A stretch of DNA of 6,363 bases from Oscillospiraceae bacterium (GTDB lineage Bacteria; Bacillota_A; Clostridia; Oscillospirales; Oscillospiraceae), in NCBI GenBank assembly GCA_017415945.1, contig JAFQDR010000215.1, positions 1 to 6,363 of the forward strand, given 5' to 3'. Positions 1 to 6,231 of this stretch are shown here, piece by piece; the stretch's first letter is position 1, and each line of letters starts with the position of its first letter. The notes under the pieces are model-generated. The model did not search any database and was not told the origin of the DNA. It saw only the letters and a list, made by a program, of their open reading frames with translations. The position numbers and the translations under genes were made by a program.

Positions 1-1210
1 GATCTTCGTGAACCCCTCCCTGCAGATGGTAAGCTTTACCATCACCGAAAAGGGCTATGCACTGCGTGACGGCAAGGGCGAAATTCTGCCCGATATCGCC
101 GCTGACCTGGCTGCAGGTCCCGCAGGCGCAAAGAGCTACATGGGCAAGCTGACCGCTCTGCTGTATGCACGTTATCAGGCAGGCGCTGCTCCCGTAGCAA
201 TGGTATCCATGGATAACTGCTCCCACAACGGCGACAAGCTGAAGGAAGCAGTTGGCGGCTTTGCAAAGGCTTGGAGCGAAGCAGGTCTGACCGATGCCGG
301 CTTTGCGGCTTACGTTCTGGAATCCGGCAAGGTCTCCTTCCCCTGGTCCATGATCGACAAGATCACCCCGGGCCCCGACGCATCCGTTTCCGCTATGCTG
401 GAAGCTGATGGTCTGGCAGCAGGCACTCCCTTTGTCAATGCTGAAGAAAGCGAATATCTGGTTATCGAAGACAACTTCCCCAACGGTCGTCCCGCACTGG
501 AAAAGGCTGGCATTTACTTCACCGCTCGTGAAACCGTAGATCAGGTGGAACGCATGAAGGTCTGCACCTGCCTGAACCCCCTGCACACCACTCTGGCTGT
601 GTACGGCTGCCTGCTGGGCTTTGACCGCATTTGGAAGGAAATGCAGGACGAAGACCTGAACAAGCTGGTCAATGTGATTGGCTACAAGGAAGGTCTGCCT
701 GTTGTTACCGACCCCGGCATCATCAAGCCCATTGACTTCATCAATACCGTTGTCAATGTCCGCATCCCCAACCCATTCCTGCCCGACACTCCTCAGCGTA
801 TTGCTACCGACACCTCTCAGAAGCTGTCCATCCGCTTTGGTGAAACCATTAAGGCATACATGGCTTCCGATGAGCTGTCCGTCAGCGATCTGAAGCTGAT
901 TCCCATGGTTCACGCAGGCTGGCTGCGCTATCTGATGGCCATTGACGACGAAGGCAATGCATTTGAACCCTCCCCCGATCCCCTGCTGGACACTGCTCGT
1001 CCCTACGTTGCTGACTTCAAGGTAGGCGAAGCTGTTTCCGCTGAAGAAGCAAAGGCAAAGCTGGAAGGCATTCTGCGCAACACTACCATCTTTGGCGTTG
1101 ACCTGATCGAAGTCGGTCTGGCCGATCTGGTCTGCAAGTACTTTGTAGAGCTGATTGCAGGCAAGGGTGCCGTTCGTGCAACCCTGAAGAAGTATCTGGC
1201 GGAGGCATAA
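1..1210 (+). CDS. uxuB: Fructuronate reductase, mannitol dehydrogenase family (5'-truncated by window edge)
   Basis: This is the C-terminal part of a long-chain mannitol-dehydrogenase-family oxidoreductase. The likely role is NAD-dependent interconversion of D-fructuronate and D-mannonate in cytosolic hexuronate catabolism. The frame is open to base 1, reading IFVNPSLQMVSFTITEKGY, which is an internal motif of the family. The GTG at 8 is therefore not the real start, and the N-terminal Rossmann segment lies upstream. Counting from that GTG, visible family motifs are MDNCSHNG (residues 68-75), FPWSMIDKITP (111-121) and the C-terminal-domain active-site segment MKVCTCLNPLH (183-193). Lys184, Asn190 and His193 in that segment are the candidate catalytic residues. 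About 402 residues are present, against roughly 490-540 for complete relatives. The gene lies 2 bases upstream of uxaC, whose product supplies fructuronate, and this favours fructuronate reductase over mannitol dehydrogenase or tagaturonate reductase. The family call is firm; the substrate is inferred from context. Confidence 0.88.
   Translation, partial: IFVNPSLQMVSFTITEKGYALRDGKGEILPDIAADLAAGPAGAKSYMGKLTALLYARYQAGAAPVAMVSMDNCSHNGDKLKEAVGGFAKAWSEAGLTDAGFAAYVLESGKVSFPWSMIDKITPGPDASVSAMLEADGLAAGTPFVNAEESEYLVIEDNFPNGRPALEKAGIYFTARETVDQVERMKVCTCLNPLHTTLAVYGCLLGFDRIWKEMQDEDLNKLVNVIGYKEGLPVVTDPGIIKPIDFINTVVNVRIPNPFLPDTPQRIATDTSQKLSIRFGETIKAYMASDELSVSDLKLIPMVHAGWLRYLMAIDDEGNAFEPSPDPLLDTARPYVADFKVGEAVSAEEAKAKLEGILRNTTIFGVDLIEVGLADLVCKYFVELIAGKGAVRATLKKYLAEA
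1201..1205 (+). promoter_or_regulatory. Ribosome binding site of uxaC inside the end of uxuB
   Basis: A GGAGG lies within the last codons of the upstream gene, 7 bases before the ATG at 1213. Its position means ribosomes ending uxuB sit directly over the uxaC start region, which fits translational coupling. It also fixes the uxaC start. Confidence 0.8.
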
Positions 1211-1212
1211 AT

Positions 1213-2595
1213 ATGAAGGCATTTATTGACCGTGATTTTCTGCTGACCACCGATACTGCCAAGCATCTGTATCACGACTACGCTGAGCCCATGCCCATCA
1301 TCGACTATCACTGTCATCTGGTTCCTCAGGAAATCTACGAAGACAGAAAGTTCGAAAATATCACACAGGTATGGCTGGGCGCTGACCACTACAAGTGGCG
1401 TCTCATGCGTTCCGCCGGTGTTGACGAAAAGTACGTCACCGGTGATGCTACCGACCGCGAAAAGTTCCAGAAATGGGCTGAAACCATCGGTCTGGCAATC
1501 GGCAACCCCCTGTACCACTGGAGCCATCTGGAGCTGCGCAACTACTTCGGTTACGAAGGCGCACTGAACGGCGATACCGCTGAAGAAGTATGGAACCTGT
1601 GCAATGCTAAGCTGCAGGAACCCGGTATGTCCGCACGCAACCTCATCATCAACTCCAATGTCAAGGCCCTGTGCACTACCGACGACCCCGCCGATACCCT
1701 GGAATGGCATCGCAAGCTGGCAGAAGAAGGCTTCTCCGTAAAGGTACTTCCCTCCTACCGCCCCGATAAGGCAGTAGCACTGGAAAAGCCCGACTATCTG
1801 GACTATCTGGCAAAGCTGGGCAACATCGACAGCTATGACAAGCTGGTTGCAGTTCTGAAGGAAAAGCTGGAATTCTTCGTAGAAAGCGGCTGCCGTGTAA
1901 CCGACCACGGTGTGGATGCCGTTCCCTACGCTCCCGCAACCGACGAAGAAGTTGCTGCGATTTTCGCAAAACGTCTGGCAGGCGAAATGCCTACCGCTCT
2001 TGAAGCAAAGCAGTTCAAGACCGCTCTCATGCTGACTCTGGCAAAGGAATACGCTCGTCACGGTCTGGTCATGCAGCTGCACTTCGGTGTCATTCGCGAC
2101 AACTCCAAGCGTCTGTTCCGCAAGCTGGGTCCCGACTGCGGTGTTGATTCCATCGGTGACAACGCTTCCATTCGTGAGCTGGCAGCCTTCCTGGGCGCAC
2201 TGGACGAAACCGATGAGCTGCCCAAGACCATCATCTACTCCCTCAACCCCAATGACAATGCTGCTATCGAAACCGTTATGGGCGGCTTCCAGAACGGCAC
2301 AGCCGTCAGCAAGATGCAGCACGGCAGCGCATGGTGGTTCAATGACCACAAGCAGGGTATGATCGATCAGATGGTAAGCTTGGCAAACGAAGGCTATCTG
2401 GCCGGCTTTGTTGGTATGCTGACCGACTCTCGCAGCTTCCTGTCCTACACCCGTCACGAATACTTCCGCCGCATTCTGTGCGAGCTGGTAGGCAACTGGG
2501 TGGAAAACGGCGAATTTGCAAACGATGAAAAGGCTCTGCAAACCATCATCGAAGGCATCTCCGTAAAGAACGCTGAAAGATACTTCGGCATCTAA
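1213..2595 (+). CDS. uxaC: Glucuronate isomerase (uronate isomerase)
   Basis: Uronate isomerase converts D-glucuronate to D-fructuronate, and usually D-galacturonate to D-tagaturonate, in the cytosol at the entry of the hexuronate pathway. The protein is a full-length 460 residues; the E. coli enzyme is about 470. It belongs to the amidohydrolase-fold superfamily. Visible conserved stretches are the metal-binding HxH in DYHCHL (His33, His35), CTTDDP (154-159), QLHFGVIRDN (288-297), QHGSAWWFND (369-378) and the strongly conserved GMLTDSRSFLSYTRHEYFRR (401-420). The start is supported by GGAGG 7 bases upstream. It is the distal gene of a uxuB-uxaC operon, so its product feeds the upstream-encoded reductase. 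It is followed 19 bases later by an intrinsic terminator. Codon use strongly prefers CTG, GGC, AAG and GAA, as in uxuB, suggesting good expression. Nothing in the gene looks damaged. Confidence 0.97.
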   Translation: MKAFIDRDFLLTTDTAKHLYHDYAEPMPIIDYHCHLVPQEIYEDRKFENITQVWLGADHYKWRLMRSAGVDEKYVTGDATDREKFQKWAETIGLAIGNPLYHWSHLELRNYFGYEGALNGDTAEEVWNLCNAKLQEPGMSARNLIINSNVKALCTTDDPADTLEWHRKLAEEGFSVKVLPSYRPDKAVALEKPDYLDYLAKLGNIDSYDKLVAVLKEKLEFFVESGCRVTDHGVDAVPYAPATDEEVAAIFAKRLAGEMPTALEAKQFKTALMLTLAKEYARHGLVMQLHFGVIRDNSKRLFRKLGPDCGVDSIGDNASIRELAAFLGALDETDELPKTIIYSLNPNDNAAIETVMGGFQNGTAVSKMQHGSAWWFNDHKQGMIDQMVSLANEGYLAGFVGMLTDSRSFLSYTRHEYFRRILCELVGNWVENGEFANDEKALQTIIEGISVKNAERYFGI

Positions 2596-2614
2596 TCATT
2601 CGATATTCAAAACT

Positions 2615-2643
2615 CGCCCCGACACAATGTGTCGGGGCGTTTT
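2615..2643 (+). terminator. Rho-independent terminator of the uxuB-uxaC operon
   Basis: A perfect 11-bp stem (cgccccgacac at 2615-2625 with gtgtcggggcg at 2629-2639) and a 3-base loop AAT are followed by TTTT and a T-rich stretch. It begins 19 bases after the uxaC stop. A short run of A bases precedes the stem, so weak function on the other strand is conceivable, but no - strand gene ends here. Confidence 0.93.
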
Positions 2644-2650
2644 CTGTTTG

Positions 2651-2679
2651 TTGAATTTCGAGAGATAGTATGCGATAAT
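2651..2679 (+). promoter_or_regulatory. Sigma-A-type promoter of the ABC-F gene
   Basis: TTGAAT (2651-2656, -35) is separated by exactly 17 bases from GATAAT (2674-2679, -10). A TG at 2671-2672, one base before the -10, makes it an extended -10 promoter. Transcription would start near 2686, giving a leader of only about 20-25 bases. It lies just after the previous operon's terminator, so the ABC-F gene appears to be transcribed independently. Confidence 0.75.
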
Positions 2680-2696
2680 ATAGAAAATCCTATTTC

Positions 2697-2700
2697 GAGG
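2697..2700 (+). promoter_or_regulatory. Ribosome binding site of the ABC-F gene
   Basis: GAGG lies 8 bases before the ATG at 2709 and supports that start. Confidence 0.65.
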
Positions 2701-2708
2701 TTATTACT

Positions 2709-4484
2709 ATGCTACTACAGGCTGAAAACCTATCCATAAATTTTGGAAATCGCCAGCTGCTGGATTCCGTGAATTTCTATCTGGACGAGGGCGACAAGGT
2801 CGGTGTCATCGGCATCAACGGTACAGGCAAATCCACATTCCTAAAAGTACTTGCCGGCGTTACGGAAGCCGACAGCGGTAAAATCATCCGCAATCCCAAT
2901 GTGCAGATCAGTTATCTGTCTCAAAACGCCCCAATGGAAGACAGCGATACCATTCTGGAGCATATCTTCCGCAGCTTCCCTGAGGACTTCCGCATCATCA
3001 ATGAGTACGAAGCCAAAACAATGCTGACAAAATTGGGTATCAATGACTGCGAACGTACCATCGGAACCCTTTCCGGCGGACAGCGCAAAATCGTATCCTT
3101 GGTTGCCGCGCTCATCCATCCCGCGGATATTCTCATTTTGGACGAACCCACCAACCATCTTGACAGTGAAATGGTAGCATGGCTGGAGGACTGGCTGCGA
3201 AGCTTCCGAGGCGGTATCATTATGGTCACCCACGACCGATATTTCCTGGAACGTGTCTGCAACCACATCACGGAATTATCTCGGGGAAAGCTGTATCACT
3301 ATGAAGCCAATTACTCCAAATACCTTGAACTGAAGGCCCAGCGCGCGGAAATGGCAGAAGCCTCTGAGCGCAAGCGTCAGTCGATTTTGCGCGTGGAGCG
3401 GGAATGGATCATGCGCGGCTGCAAGGCTCGTACAACCAAATCCAAAGAGCGTATACAGCGTTACGAGGAGCTTTTGAATCGTGATGCCCCCGAAACCGAC
3501 GACACCATAAAGATCACCGCGGCCACCAGTCGTCTGGGCAGAAAAATCATTGAGCTGGATCATGTGGGTAAGAAGTATAACGAACGTTCCATTATTGACG
3601 ACTTCTCCTATACCCTGCTGCGCACAGACCGCATCGGTATTGTAGGGCGAAACGGCGCAGGTAAGTCCACACTGCTGCACATGATCGCAGGCCTCCTCTC
3701 CCCTGACAGCGGCACAGTGGACATAGGCTCCACCGTAAAGATCGGACACTTTTCCCAACACGGCAAAGAGCTGGATCTTGAGCAGCGAGTCTATGACTTC
3801 ATCCATGAGATTGCAAGCGAGGTACGCTCCTCCGAAGGGGTGTTGACAGCCAAACAAATGATGGAACGCTTTATGTTCCCCTCCGAGCTGCAGCGTATGC
3901 CCATCGGAAAGCTCTCAGGCGGCGAACGGCGCAGACTGTATCTTCTGTCCGTACTGATGTCTGCCCCAAATGTGCTGCTGCTGGACGAACCGACAAACGA
4001 TTTGGATGTTATGACACTTTCCATTTTGGAAGACTATTTAGATGACTTCCAAGGGCCGATTATCATGGTATCTCACGACCGATTCTTTCTGGATAAGCTG
4101 GCAGAAACCATTTTTGAAGTCCGAGGCAACGGTGAGGTTCTGCAATACACAGGCAACTGGAGTGACTGGTCATCCAAACGTGAAACAGAGCTGACACCTG
4201 TTAAGCAGGAAAAGCCCAAGCCCGTGCAAAATCGTCCCAAAGAAAAAAAGCTGAAATTCACCTTCAAGGAGGAACGAGAATTTCAGACAATTGATGATGA
4301 TATTGCCGCTTTGGAAAATGCCATCGCAGAAAATGCAAAACAGCAAAGCATTCACTGTACAGACTATGTAAAGCTGCAGGAGCTTCATGACGAGCAGGCA
4401 GAGCTGGAAGCCAAGCTGGAAGAAAAAACCGAGCGCTGGTTCTACCTCAACGACCTGAAAGAACGCATCGACGCGCAGAAATAA
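2709..4484 (+). CDS. uup: ABC-F family ATPase, Uup-like
   Basis: This is a soluble tandem-ATPase ABC-F protein with no membrane segments. Members act on ribosomes or translation rather than in transport; Uup homologues are linked to ribosome function and to precise excision of transposons. Domain 1 has Walker A GINGTGKST (35-43), signature LSGGQ (121-125), Walker B and D-loop LILDEPTNHLD (142-152) and switch His175. A basic linker (about 205-280) carries the arm region RGCKARTTKSKERIQRYEEL. Domain 2 has GRNGAGKST (313-321), LSGGE (402-406), LLLDEPTNDLD (423-433) and His456. Both sites look catalytically intact. Residues about 511-590 form a charged coiled coil beginning KKLKFTFKEEREFQ, typical of the Uup C-terminal domain, which favours Uup over EttA or antibiotic-resistance ABC-F proteins. 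Length (591) is normal. The stop codon touches a truncated recombinase fragment on the opposite strand, and no terminator follows. The family is certain; the exact subfamily is likely. Confidence 0.93.
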   Translation: MLLQAENLSINFGNRQLLDSVNFYLDEGDKVGVIGINGTGKSTFLKVLAGVTEADSGKIIRNPNVQISYLSQNAPMEDSDTILEHIFRSFPEDFRIINEYEAKTMLTKLGINDCERTIGTLSGGQRKIVSLVAALIHPADILILDEPTNHLDSEMVAWLEDWLRSFRGGIIMVTHDRYFLERVCNHITELSRGKLYHYEANYSKYLELKAQRAEMAEASERKRQSILRVEREWIMRGCKARTTKSKERIQRYEELLNRDAPETDDTIKITAATSRLGRKIIELDHVGKKYNERSIIDDFSYTLLRTDRIGIVGRNGAGKSTLLHMIAGLLSPDSGTVDIGSTVKIGHFSQHGKELDLEQRVYDFIHEIASEVRSSEGVLTAKQMMERFMFPSELQRMPIGKLSGGERRRLYLLSVLMSAPNVLLLDEPTNDLDVMTLSILEDYLDDFQGPIIMVSHDRFFLDKLAETIFEVRGNGEVLQYTGNWSDWSSKRETELTPVKQEKPKPVQNRPKEKKLKFTFKEEREFQTIDDDIAALENAIAENAKQQSIHCTDYVKLQELHDEQAELEAKLEEKTERWFYLNDLKERIDAQK

Positions 4485-4757
4485 ATCACGTCCAAGACGA
4501 GATAGGTCTTTGGTAATTACCATGTTGACAACATTGTTTTCCACGTCTCTCAGAAGCTCTCGGAAGCCCGGGCGGTCAAAATTTCGACCCGAATACCCGT
4601 CATCTACATATTCTTTGCAGACCGTATATCCGTTTGATTCGCAGAAATCCGTCAGAATGGCACGCTGCGTGCCGATACTGAAGCTCTCACCGTTCCTCTC
4701 GTCGTCCTTTGAGAGACGGAGATATAATCCCACATTATAGGTGCCGTTTTGTTGCAT
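4485..4757 (-). pseudogene. Large serine recombinase, N-terminal remnant (91 codons)
   Basis: This is the N-terminal catalytic start of a large serine recombinase of the kind found in Tn4451/Tn5397-like elements (TnpX/TndX relatives). Visible features are YLRLSKDD with the presumed nucleophile Ser16 and Arg14 (equivalent to Ser10 and Arg8 of gamma-delta resolvase), EYVDDGYSGRNFDRPGF (49-65), and ITKDLSRLGRD (81-91) with Arg87 and Arg90. After that Asp, similarity stops. The frame continues only as antisense of the uup gene to about 4170, giving unrelated residues. Complete relatives are about 500-550 residues, so most of the protein, including the DNA-binding recombinase and zinc-ribbon parts, is missing and it cannot be functional. 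The start at 4757 has a perfect AAGGAGG (4766-4772) 8 bases upstream. The break lies directly against the uup stop codon, which points to a deletion or rearrangement end point. Confidence 0.9.
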
Positions 4758-4765
4758 AATTGCAT

Positions 4766-4772
4766 CCTCCTT
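4766..4772 (-). promoter_or_regulatory. Ribosome binding site of the recombinase remnant
   Basis: On the - strand this reads AAGGAGG, 8 bases before the ATG at 4757. It is still perfect although the gene is truncated, which suggests the truncation is fairly recent or that the leader is under little mutational drift. Confidence 0.75.
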
Positions 4773-4789
4773 GTTTGTTATGGCACCTT

Positions 4790-4819
4790 ATTTTAGGGCA
4801 AGGAATGGTGCAGCGTAAA
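4790..4819 (-). promoter_or_regulatory. Possible promoter of the recombinase remnant
   Basis: On the - strand TTTACG (4814-4819) is followed after 18 bases by TAAAAT (4790-4795), upstream of the AAGGAGG at 4766-4772. The match is moderate (-35 weak, -10 fair). It is the best candidate in the short space between the upstream terminator and the recombinase start. Confidence 0.35.
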
Positions 4820-4845
4820 TAGATACGGCAGATTAGGCAACCAAT

Positions 4846-4876
4846 AAAAACAGGCCCGAGCTGAAATCAGCCCGGG
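4846..4876 (-). terminator. Rho-independent terminator of the toxin-immunity unit
   Basis: Read on the - strand, cccgggctg (4868-4876) pairs with cagctcggg (4855-4863) through nine pairs including one G-U, with loop ATTT. CCTG and a TTTTT run (4846-4850) follow. It lies about 55 bases after the stop of the immunity-like gene at 4932. On the + strand there is no T run after the stem, so it is unlikely to stop transcription coming from uup. Confidence 0.85.
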
Positions 4877-4931
4877 TCTGGCGTGAGTGTTAGGTTAGCT
4901 TGTACGATAAGACAGCAAACTATCCACTATC

Positions 4932-5528
4932 TCATTCCTCATTTTTCTGTTTGAAAGAATTGTTTTTCCCAAGAATTTCATGGTATAGGGTAGCATATTT
5001 AGACGCATTCTCGCCTAAATTACGCCTTTCCATTTTGTTAAGATTAAAATCAATATCAAATAGGTATAAAATCCAATCAGGGCTATAAATCCCTGAAATT
5101 AGTTTTGTGTTACGATGCACTTCTGGGAGATCATTCATACATTTTACTTTTGGATAATACCCAACTTGACGCAATGTCTCGAACTCGCTAATTGTAACAT
5201 CTAAAAAACAGATACCTCCTTCATAATAGGAAATCCAATCGATATAGAACTCAGGAAACACACAATTCGGTGGTATTTCATAATTATCAATGATTGTAGA
5301 AAAGCCAATACGACAGGCCTTCCCTACCGGCATACTCATAAGATACCCCTCCTGTGCACTAACAATTTCCTGAACATTATTCGGTACCCCGTTATATAAC
5401 CCCGAAAAAACGAACACAAGATTTCCCCAGCGAGTATCTTTAAACACCCATTGATATATTTTATAACCATTTGGAACTTTTGTATATAAAACATCTCCTA
5501 ATTTTGGGCGTTTTCTGATTTTTTTCAT
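4932..5528 (-). CDS. Putative immunity protein of the adjacent Rhs toxin (Imm26-like, tentative)
   Basis: This encodes a 198-residue soluble protein with no signal peptide or membrane segment. The start at 5528 is chosen because AAGGAGG (5537-5543) sits 8 bases upstream; an ATG 33 bases earlier at 5561 stays in frame but would overlap the toxin gene and lacks such a site. The N-terminus reads KRPKLGDVLYTKVPNGYKIY. A short beta-rich opening of the form GD-hydrophobic then P-x-G-x-Y resembles, from memory, immunity protein 26-type domains of polymorphic toxin systems. I cannot confirm the family. The remainder is rich in aromatic residues (for example FPEFYIDWISYY) and has a charged, Asn/Lys-rich tail. 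It lies 13 bases downstream of a toxin-tip gene and ahead of a shared terminator, the classic position of a cognate immunity gene. Base composition is clearly more AT-rich than uxuB-uxaC, consistent with horizontal transfer. The gene reality is strong; the immunity role is inferred mainly from position. Confidence 0.72.
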   Translation of the reverse strand: MKKIRKRPKLGDVLYTKVPNGYKIYQWVFKDTRWGNLVFVFSGLYNGVPNNVQEIVSAQEGYLMSMPVGKACRIGFSTIIDNYEIPPNCVFPEFYIDWISYYEGGICFLDVTISEFETLRQVGYYPKVKCMNDLPEVHRNTKLISGIYSPDWILYLFDIDFNLNKMERRNLGENASKYATLYHEILGKNNSFKQKNEE

Positions 5529-5536
5529 ACAGGCAA

Positions 5537-5543
5537 CCTCCTT
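5537..5543 (-). promoter_or_regulatory. Ribosome binding site of the immunity-like gene, overlapping the toxin stop
   Basis: AAGGAGG on the - strand shares bases with the toxin gene's stop codon (5542-5544) and sits 8 bases before the ATG at 5528. This decides the start of the immunity gene and suggests translational coupling of the pair. Confidence 0.8.
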
Positions 5544-6231
5544 AATGATAGAATTTTTCAATCAATGCATATTTACTATTTCTTTTTGAAATACTGTTTA
5601 TTGCATTATCCAACATTCCTCCGTGTTTACCAATACCAAAAGAATCAATCAAAACTTGCTCACACCATCTTGCACTTATTTTATCTAGTTTCTCAATCTT
5701 TTCATGAATTACCCGACCCTCGGGAAGCCATTCACCACTTCTTCGTACAAAGTCGTTCGTCATACCTACATAGTCAACTACACCATCAACACCATAAGAA
5801 ACGTAGACCGTATAATTTCCTTTTGGCAAAACATCCTCAGCAATCTTTTGTGTTAGTTTAATAGTAGCATCTACCATTTTCTTAGCTGTCGCAGTATCAC
5901 CAACCGCATCAGCTGCTTTAGCCGCCGCGCCAAGAGCTTTCGCCGCCTCACCAACGCAAGTAACACCGGGCAACAAATCAACAATATCGCCCGCTAACCC
6001 AATCAGAGCCCATACATCTGTAGGGTTAGCAGCATATGCAGCAATGCTTGCTCCCAATGTAACAATGTCTATCGCGGTCTCAATTACTTCGCCGGAATCG
6101 TCGCTGAAGGTAAGCGGATTATTGCAACAGTATGCAAACATATTAGCCCCAACAGAACCGACATGGGACTGTGCATACACATCCGCACTAATAAACCGTC
6201 CAATCGCAGGATCATAATATCTGCTCTGCAA
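5542..6231 (-). CDS. Orphan Rhs C-terminal fragment with GIY-YIG-like nuclease toxin tip
   Basis: Residues 1-48 match the end of the RHS-repeat-associated core (SRYYDPAIGRFISADVYAQ, then FAYCCNNPLTFSDDSGE). Residues about 49-112 form a hydrophobic Ala/Gly/Val-rich pre-toxin segment (WALIGLAGDIVDLLPG). The tip, about 138-229, resembles a GIY-YIG/URI nuclease: YTVYV (140-144) as the GIY strand, DYVGMTND (153-160) as the YIG strand, Arg163/Arg164, Glu191 in ARWCEQVLIDSFG as the candidate metal-binding acid, and NAINSIS (209-215). URI-fold tips are known among polymorphic toxins (Tox-URI families), so DNA cleavage is the expected activity. The start is uncertain. TTG at 6231 has no clear ribosome binding site and is an internal core codon; the frame is open to 6276 and closes at TGA 6277-6279. 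Complete Rhs proteins are many hundreds to thousands of residues, so this is an orphan tip or pseudogene remnant. The immunity-like gene follows after 13 bases. Confidence 0.82.
   Translation of the reverse strand: MQSRYYDPAIGRFISADVYAQSHVGSVGANMFAYCCNNPLTFSDDSGEVIETAIDIVTLGASIAAYAANPTDVWALIGLAGDIVDLLPGVTCVGEAAKALGAAAKAADAVGDTATAKKMVDATIKLTQKIAEDVLPKGNYTVYVSYGVDGVVDYVGMTNDFVRRSGEWLPEGRVIHEKIEKLDKISARWCEQVLIDSFGIGKHGGMLDNAINSISKRNSKYALIEKFYH

Noticed and set aside
1003..2541. A 512-codon open frame on the - strand antisense to uxaC and the end of uxuB.
   Set aside because: It is a shadow of the codon bias of the two + strand genes. The protein is low-complexity in Val/Gln/Cys with no recognisable domain, while the + strand carries a full uronate isomerase.
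2841..3857. Open frames on the - strand within uup.
   Set aside because: They are antisense shadows of a clear two-domain ABC ATPase and have no ribosome binding sites or recognisable motifs.
4170..4484. Extension of the recombinase frame by about 104 residues past Asp91.
   Set aside because: These residues are the antisense of the uup C-terminal coiled coil and show no recombinase similarity. The frame is open only by chance.
5529..5561. Earlier in-frame ATG at 5561 for the immunity-like gene.
   Set aside because: It would overlap the end of the toxin gene and lacks a good ribosome binding site. The ATG at 5528 has AAGGAGG at ideal spacing.
5565..5861. A 98-codon + strand frame opposite the toxin tip.
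   Set aside because: It has no ribosome binding site or known domain. The - strand frame carries continuous Rhs and nuclease-like motifs.
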